A DNA stretch of 64,000 bases from Streptomyces viridiviolaceus (GTDB lineage: Bacteria > Actinomycetota > Actinomycetes > Streptomycetales > Streptomycetaceae): assembly GCF_014650995.1 (NCBI RefSeq), contig NZ_BMWA01000021.1, positions 62,001 through 126,000 on the forward strand, read 5' to 3'. Below the pieces are notes generated by a model. The model made no database searches. It had not been told where the DNA came from and saw only the letters and a list, made by a program, of their open reading frames with translations. The position numbers and the translations under genes are program-made. Each line of letters opens with the position of its first letter. The first letter of the stretch is position 1. This document shows, piece by piece, positions 60,779-64,000 of this stretch.

Positions 60779-61015
60779 TCAGCCGCCGTTCAGCCGTGCG
60801 CGCAGGAGCGCCTTGCCCAGTTCGGCGCCCTTGCGGCTGTCCGCCTGAGCCTTGCGGAAGAGCTCTGCCACCTCGGTGTCCTTGTCGCGCTCCGCGTCCT
60901 GGATGTACGTCTCCAGGCGCAGCGCGTTGTTCAGGCACGACTCGACGTACCAGATCAGGTTGTAGTCCTTGTCCTGCGTACCGGTCACACCGCCGGTCTC
61001 CGTTCCGCTGGCCAT
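60779..61015 (-). CDS. Small conserved hypothetical protein
   Basis: 78 residues, soluble and helical. LIWYVESCLNNALRLETYIQ opens the domain, and an AELFRKAQADSRKGAELGK helix follows. The layout suggests a small helical-bundle stress protein. GGAGGAGG lies 6 bases before the ATG at 61015. Position next to catalase suggests a stress role, inferred only. Confidence 0.72.
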   Translation of the reverse strand: MASGTETGGVTGTQDKDYNLIWYVESCLNNALRLETYIQDAERDKDTEVAELFRKAQADSRKGAELGKALLRARLNGG

Positions 61016-61114
61016 GCGGACCTCCTCCTCATCGTGTTTGCCGTTGCTCGGCGCCGGCCGAGTACCCGCCGTCCGGGAGGGCACACCGCGTCCCCCAGGG
61101 ACCGCTCGCTCCTC

Positions 61115-61148
61115 ATGTCCCAATGGGCCACATGTCCCACTGGGACAT
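61115..61148. promoter_or_regulatory. Tandem operator of the TetR-family regulator
   Basis: ATGTCCCACTGGGACAT (61132-61148) is a perfect 17-bp palindrome. Immediately before it, ATGTCCCAATGGGCCAC (61115-61131) is a degenerate copy in exact register. Two adjacent sites 22 bp before the TetR gene suggest cooperative autorepression. Confidence 0.8.
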
Positions 61149-61169
61149 TCCAGGTGTACGCTCTGCGTC

Positions 61170-61835
61170 ATGAAGGCAGCGAAGCCCCCCGCCGTCCCCG
61201 AGGACCGGCGGCAGCGCAAGGCACGGCGGACCCGCGACGCACTGGCCACCGCCGCCTGCGACCTGATCCTGGAGCGCGGGCCGGCGGCGACCACGGTGGA
61301 GGCCATCGCCGAGCGCGCGGACGTCACGCGCCGCACGTTCAGCAGGTACTTCGCCGGCAAGGAGGACGCCGCCCTCGACTTCGTCCGCCGCGACGGCGAC
61401 CGCATCAACGCGCTGCTGCGCTCCCGCCCCGCCGACGAGCCGCCCCTGCTCGCCTACCGCAGGGCCGTGCGGGACTGGCTGGCCGACCGGGAGGACCCGG
61501 CCTGGCACGTGCGTCCCCGGATGCGCCGGCTGCTGGCGCTGGCCGACAGCGAGCCCGACCTGTTCGCCGCCTACCAGCGCATCCGGGTCGACGCGCAGGA
61601 GGAGTCGATCCGCATCGTCGCCGAGCGGCTGGGCACCGACGACACACGGGACGTGCGCCCGGCCGCCGTCGTCGACGCCGCCGCGGGAGTCCTCGTCGCC
61701 GCGCTGCGCGTCTGGGCGCGGGCGGGCGGGACGGACCCGGGAGCCGCGGACCTCGCGGCCCTCGTGGAGCGGGCCTACGACGCCCTGACCTCGGAGGCCG
61801 CAGCCGCGACCCCCGACAGCACCACCGAAGAGTGA
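61170..61835 (+). CDS. TetR-family transcriptional regulator
   Basis: Repressor of 221 residues. The HTH (about 20-65) shows RTRDALATAACDLILERGP, TTVEAIAERADVTRRTFSRY and FAGKEDAA. The C-terminal helical domain binds an unknown ligand. ATG at 61170. It is followed after 7 bp by an SDR gene and then an alcohol dehydrogenase gene, so a small redox operon controlled by the ligand of this regulator is likely. The tandem palindrome upstream is its probable site. Confidence 0.92.
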   Translation: MKAAKPPAVPEDRRQRKARRTRDALATAACDLILERGPAATTVEAIAERADVTRRTFSRYFAGKEDAALDFVRRDGDRINALLRSRPADEPPLLAYRRAVRDWLADREDPAWHVRPRMRRLLALADSEPDLFAAYQRIRVDAQEESIRIVAERLGTDDTRDVRPAAVVDAAAGVLVAALRVWARAGGTDPGAADLAALVERAYDALTSEAAAATPDSTTEE

Positions 61836-61842
61836 GAACAGC

Positions 61843-62631
61843 ATGAGCACGACCGGCACCACCCCCCTGCCCGACTACGCCACCGAGTTCTCCGGCCGGA
61901 GCGCCCTGGTCACCGGCGCCGCCTCCGGCATCGGCCTGGCCACCGCCCGCCGTCTGGGCGCCGGCGGCGCGAGCGTCGTCGTCGCCGACCACAACGCCGA
62001 GGGTGCCGAGAAGGCCGCCGCCGAGCTGACGGCCGAGGGCATCCGGGCAGCCGCCGTCGAGGTGGACGTGACCCGGCCGGAGTCCGTCGAGGCCGCCGTG
62101 ACGTTCGCCGTCGACACCTTCGGCGGCCTGGACCTCGCCGTGAACAACGCCGGCATCGGCGGCCCGAGCGCCCCGACCGGCGAGTACGACGTCGACGCCT
62201 ACCAGCGCGTCGTGCGCACCAACCTCGACGGCGTCTTCTACTCGATGCGCTACGAACTGCCCGCCATCGAGGCCGCCGGCCGGGGCGGCGCCATCGTCAA
62301 CGTCGCCTCCATCCTGGGCTCGGTCGCCTTCGCCGGCTCCCCCGCGTACGTCGCCGCCAAGCACGGCGTGGTCGGGCTGACCAAGTCCGCCGCCGCCGAG
62401 TACGCCGCCAAGGGCATCCGCGTCAACGCCGTCGGCCCCGGCTTCATCGACACCCCGCTGCTGAAGACCATGGACGAGGCGGCCTACAACGGCCTGGTCG
62501 CCCTGCACCCGGCCGGGCGCCTCGGACGTTCCGGGGAGGTCGCCGAGCTCATCGCCTTCCTGCTGTCGGACCGGGCCTCCTTCGTCCACGGCAGCTACCA
62601 CCTGGTCGACGGCGCCTACACCGCCGTCTGA
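61843..62631 (+). CDS. SDR-family oxidoreductase
   Basis: Classical SDR (262 aa). TGAASGIGLA cofactor motif, NNAGIGG, the catalytic Ser in NVASILGS, YVAAK, and the C-terminal VHGSYHLVDGAYT that closes the site. Probably an NAD(P)-dependent alcohol or hydroxy-acid enzyme. It lies between the TetR gene and the zinc alcohol dehydrogenase gene, and probably acts on the same substrate in sequence. Confidence 0.92.
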   Translation: MSTTGTTPLPDYATEFSGRSALVTGAASGIGLATARRLGAGGASVVVADHNAEGAEKAAAELTAEGIRAAAVEVDVTRPESVEAAVTFAVDTFGGLDLAVNNAGIGGPSAPTGEYDVDAYQRVVRTNLDGVFYSMRYELPAIEAAGRGGAIVNVASILGSVAFAGSPAYVAAKHGVVGLTKSAAAEYAAKGIRVNAVGPGFIDTPLLKTMDEAAYNGLVALHPAGRLGRSGEVAELIAFLLSDRASFVHGSYHLVDGAYTAV

Positions 62632-62673
62632 GTCCGAGCCACGCATCGGGGGAGAGAACGAAGGAGTAGGAGC

Positions 62674-63714
62674 ATGAAGGCACTGCAGTACCGGACCATC
62701 GGGGCCCCGCCCGAGGTGGTCACGGTCCCGGACCCCGAACCCGGTCCCGGGCAGGTGCTGTTGAAGGTCACCGCCGCCGGGGTGTGCCACTCCGACATCG
62801 CGGTGATGAGCTGGCCCGCCGAGGGCTTCCCGTACGAGCTTCCGCTCACTCTCGGCCACGAGGGCGTCGGCACGGTGGCCGCGCTCGGCGCCGGTGTGAC
62901 CGGGGTGAGCGAGGGCGACGCGGTCGCCGTGTACGGGCCCTGGGGCTGCGGCACCTGCGCCAAGTGCGCGGAGGGCAAGGAGAACTACTGCCTGCGCGCC
63001 GACGAGCTGGGCATCCGTCCGCCGGGTCTGGGCCGGCCCGGGTCGATGGCCGAGTACCTGCTCGTCGACGACCCGCGGCACCTGGTCCCGCTGGACGGCC
63101 TCGACCCGGTCGCCGCGGTGCCGCTGACGGACGCCGGACTGACGCCCTACCACGCGATCAAGCGGTCGCTGCCCAAGCTCGTGCCCGGGTCGACCGCGGT
63201 GGTCATCGGCACCGGCGGTCTCGGCCACGTCGCCATCCAGCTGCTGCGCGCCCTGTCGTCCGCCCGGGTCGTCGCGCTCGACGTCAGCGAGGACAAGCTG
63301 CGCCTCGCCCGTGAGGTCGGCGCGCACGAGACGGTGCTGTCGGACGCGAAGGCGGCGGACGCGGTGCGCGAACTCACCGGCGGTCTCGGCGCGGAGGCGG
63401 TGTTCGACTTCGTCGGCGCTGCGCCGACCGTGCGGATCGCGGGCGCCGTGGCGGCCGTGGAGGGCGACGTCTCGCTCGTCGGCATCGGCGGCGGGGCCCT
63501 GCCCGTCGGGTTCGGTCTGCTGCCCTTCGAGGTGTCGGTCAGCGCGCCGTACTGGGGCAGCCGCAGCGAGCTGACGGAGGTGCTGGCGCTGGCCCGCTCG
63601 GGTGCCGTGTCGGTGCACACCGAGACGTACTCCCTGGACGACGCCCCGCTCGCCTACGAGCGGCTCCACGAGGGGAAGGTCAACGGGCGTGCGGTGATCC
63701 TGCCGGGCGCCTGA
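62674..63714 (+). CDS. Zinc-dependent alcohol dehydrogenase
   Basis: Medium-chain dehydrogenase (346 aa). Catalytic zinc ligands Cys and His are in GVCHSD and LGHEGVGTV. The structural zinc site is CGTCAKCAEGKENYC. The NAD-binding motif is GTGGLGHVAIQLL. AAGGAG and TAGGAG precede the ATG at 62674. Last gene of the TetR-controlled operon. The substrate is likely an alcohol or aldehyde of aliphatic or aryl type. Confidence 0.94.
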   Translation: MKALQYRTIGAPPEVVTVPDPEPGPGQVLLKVTAAGVCHSDIAVMSWPAEGFPYELPLTLGHEGVGTVAALGAGVTGVSEGDAVAVYGPWGCGTCAKCAEGKENYCLRADELGIRPPGLGRPGSMAEYLLVDDPRHLVPLDGLDPVAAVPLTDAGLTPYHAIKRSLPKLVPGSTAVVIGTGGLGHVAIQLLRALSSARVVALDVSEDKLRLAREVGAHETVLSDAKAADAVRELTGGLGAEAVFDFVGAAPTVRIAGAVAAVEGDVSLVGIGGGALPVGFGLLPFEVSVSAPYWGSRSELTEVLALARSGAVSVHTETYSLDDAPLAYERLHEGKVNGRAVILPGA

Positions 63715-63875
63715 CAGCCACCGCTCCACCGGGCCGTCCGGGGTCGGCGAGTGCATCAACTCACCGTCCCCGTAGGGCCTTTGCGAAATGGCCGGTTCGA
63801 GAAGGATCATGCGGCGAACGGCCCCGGAAGCAAGTACAGTCCCCTGGACCGACCGCTGCCCGGAGGAGATACGTC

Positions 63876-64000
63876 GTGCCCGTGACCGACCGCATCCCCC
63901 TCGACCCGTTCGGCACCGACATCCCCGGCGAGAGCGCCCGGCTGCGCGCCCGGGGTCCGATGGTCCCCGTGGAGCTGCCCGGTGGCATACCGGCGTGGGC
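63876..64000 (+). CDS. Cytochrome P450, CYP154-like, N-terminus only
   Basis: The first 41 codons of a P450, cut by the right edge. The N-terminus VPVTDRIPLDPFGTD and then GESARLRARGP and ELPGGIPAWA align closely with the CYP154-type enzyme at 12627 (RIPLDPFVTD, GESARLRAAGP, ELPGGVPVWA). GTG at 63876 follows GGAGGAG. The 160-bp upstream gap with a local AT-rich TTTGCGAAATGG suggests its own promoter. Confidence 0.85.
   Translation, partial: MPVTDRIPLDPFGTDIPGESARLRARGPMVPVELPGGIPAW

Noticed and set aside
1..64000. Search for tRNA genes, insertion sequences and phage integrases
   Set aside because: None was recognised. No cloverleaf-like sequence, transposase motif or attachment repeat was found by eye, though a tRNA scan would be more sensitive.

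Overview
The window is a stretch of very GC-rich actinobacterial DNA, almost certainly from Streptomyces. The evidence is the strong third-position G/C bias, many GTG starts, ATGA/GTGA translational overlaps, a complete conservon (sensor kinase-like protein, roadblock protein, DUF742, small GTPase, then a CYP157/CYP154 P450 pair), GAF-ANTAR and SpoIIE-type regulators, an NsrR/flavohemoglobin pair, and an iron box of the DmdR/IdeR type. The density of regulators, secreted hydrolases, P450s, transporters and broken genes suggests accessory chromosome rather than the conserved core. I saw no tRNA, rRNA, CRISPR array, insertion sequence or phage gene.

Layout. 1-2 kb: nitric oxide detoxification, with a flavohemoprotein (cut by the window edge) and its repressor NsrR, each with a candidate NsrR site, then a cupin. 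2-6 kb: a MacB-like ABC transporter opposite a NarL-type two-component system. 6-8 kb: a GAF-ANTAR protein and a Na+/H+ antiporter. 8.4-13.9 kb: the conservon with two P450s, all overlapping; the first P450 has Trp in place of the K-helix Arg (CYP157 type). 14-19 kb: small unknown protein, enolase-superfamily enzyme, YihY protein, SDR with a 34-aa upstream ORF, and a LacI repressor. 19-22.8 kb: the LacI-controlled sugar locus, where a deletion has joined the first 48 codons of a permease to the last third of a sugar-binding protein; the GH42 beta-galactosidase and a sugar O-acetyltransferase remain. 23.3-27.2 kb: iron-siderophore ABC operon behind an iron box. 27.3-32.4 kb: two secreted alpha/beta hydrolases, an EamA exporter and a lipoprotein. 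32.4-36 kb: reverse-strand group with a DNA-glycosylase-like protein, SDR, phytoene-desaturase-like oxidoreductase and SRPBCC protein. 36-42.9 kb: membrane proteins, a CPA2 antiporter, a sparse region with a helix-hairpin-helix remnant, and a CYP152-type P450. 43-50.4 kb: stress and regulatory genes (SRPBCC, GAF-SpoIIE phosphatase), a nucleotidyltransferase-BON-phosphoesterase cassette, a GNAT gene beside a perfect CebR-type palindrome, two decayed genes of a molybdopterin oxidoreductase locus, DoxX and hemerythrin proteins. 50.5-54.9 kb: GT9 glycosyltransferase and an epimerase-like protein that has lost its catalytic residues, an MFS transporter and a 126-bp tandem duplication. 55-64 kb: ArsB/SLC13-type transporter, a broken maleylpyruvate isomerase-like gene, fructosamine kinase-like protein, catalase, a TetR-SDR-alcohol dehydrogenase operon with a tandem operator, and the start of another CYP154-like P450.

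Common threads are redox, NO and iron handling, and signal-coupled P450 chemistry. The window also shows unusual recent wear: one deletion fusion, one 5' truncated gene, several single-base frameshifts, a nonsense codon, and two tandem duplications at gene ends. Some single-base defects could be sequencing errors. The deletion and duplications are harder to explain that way.
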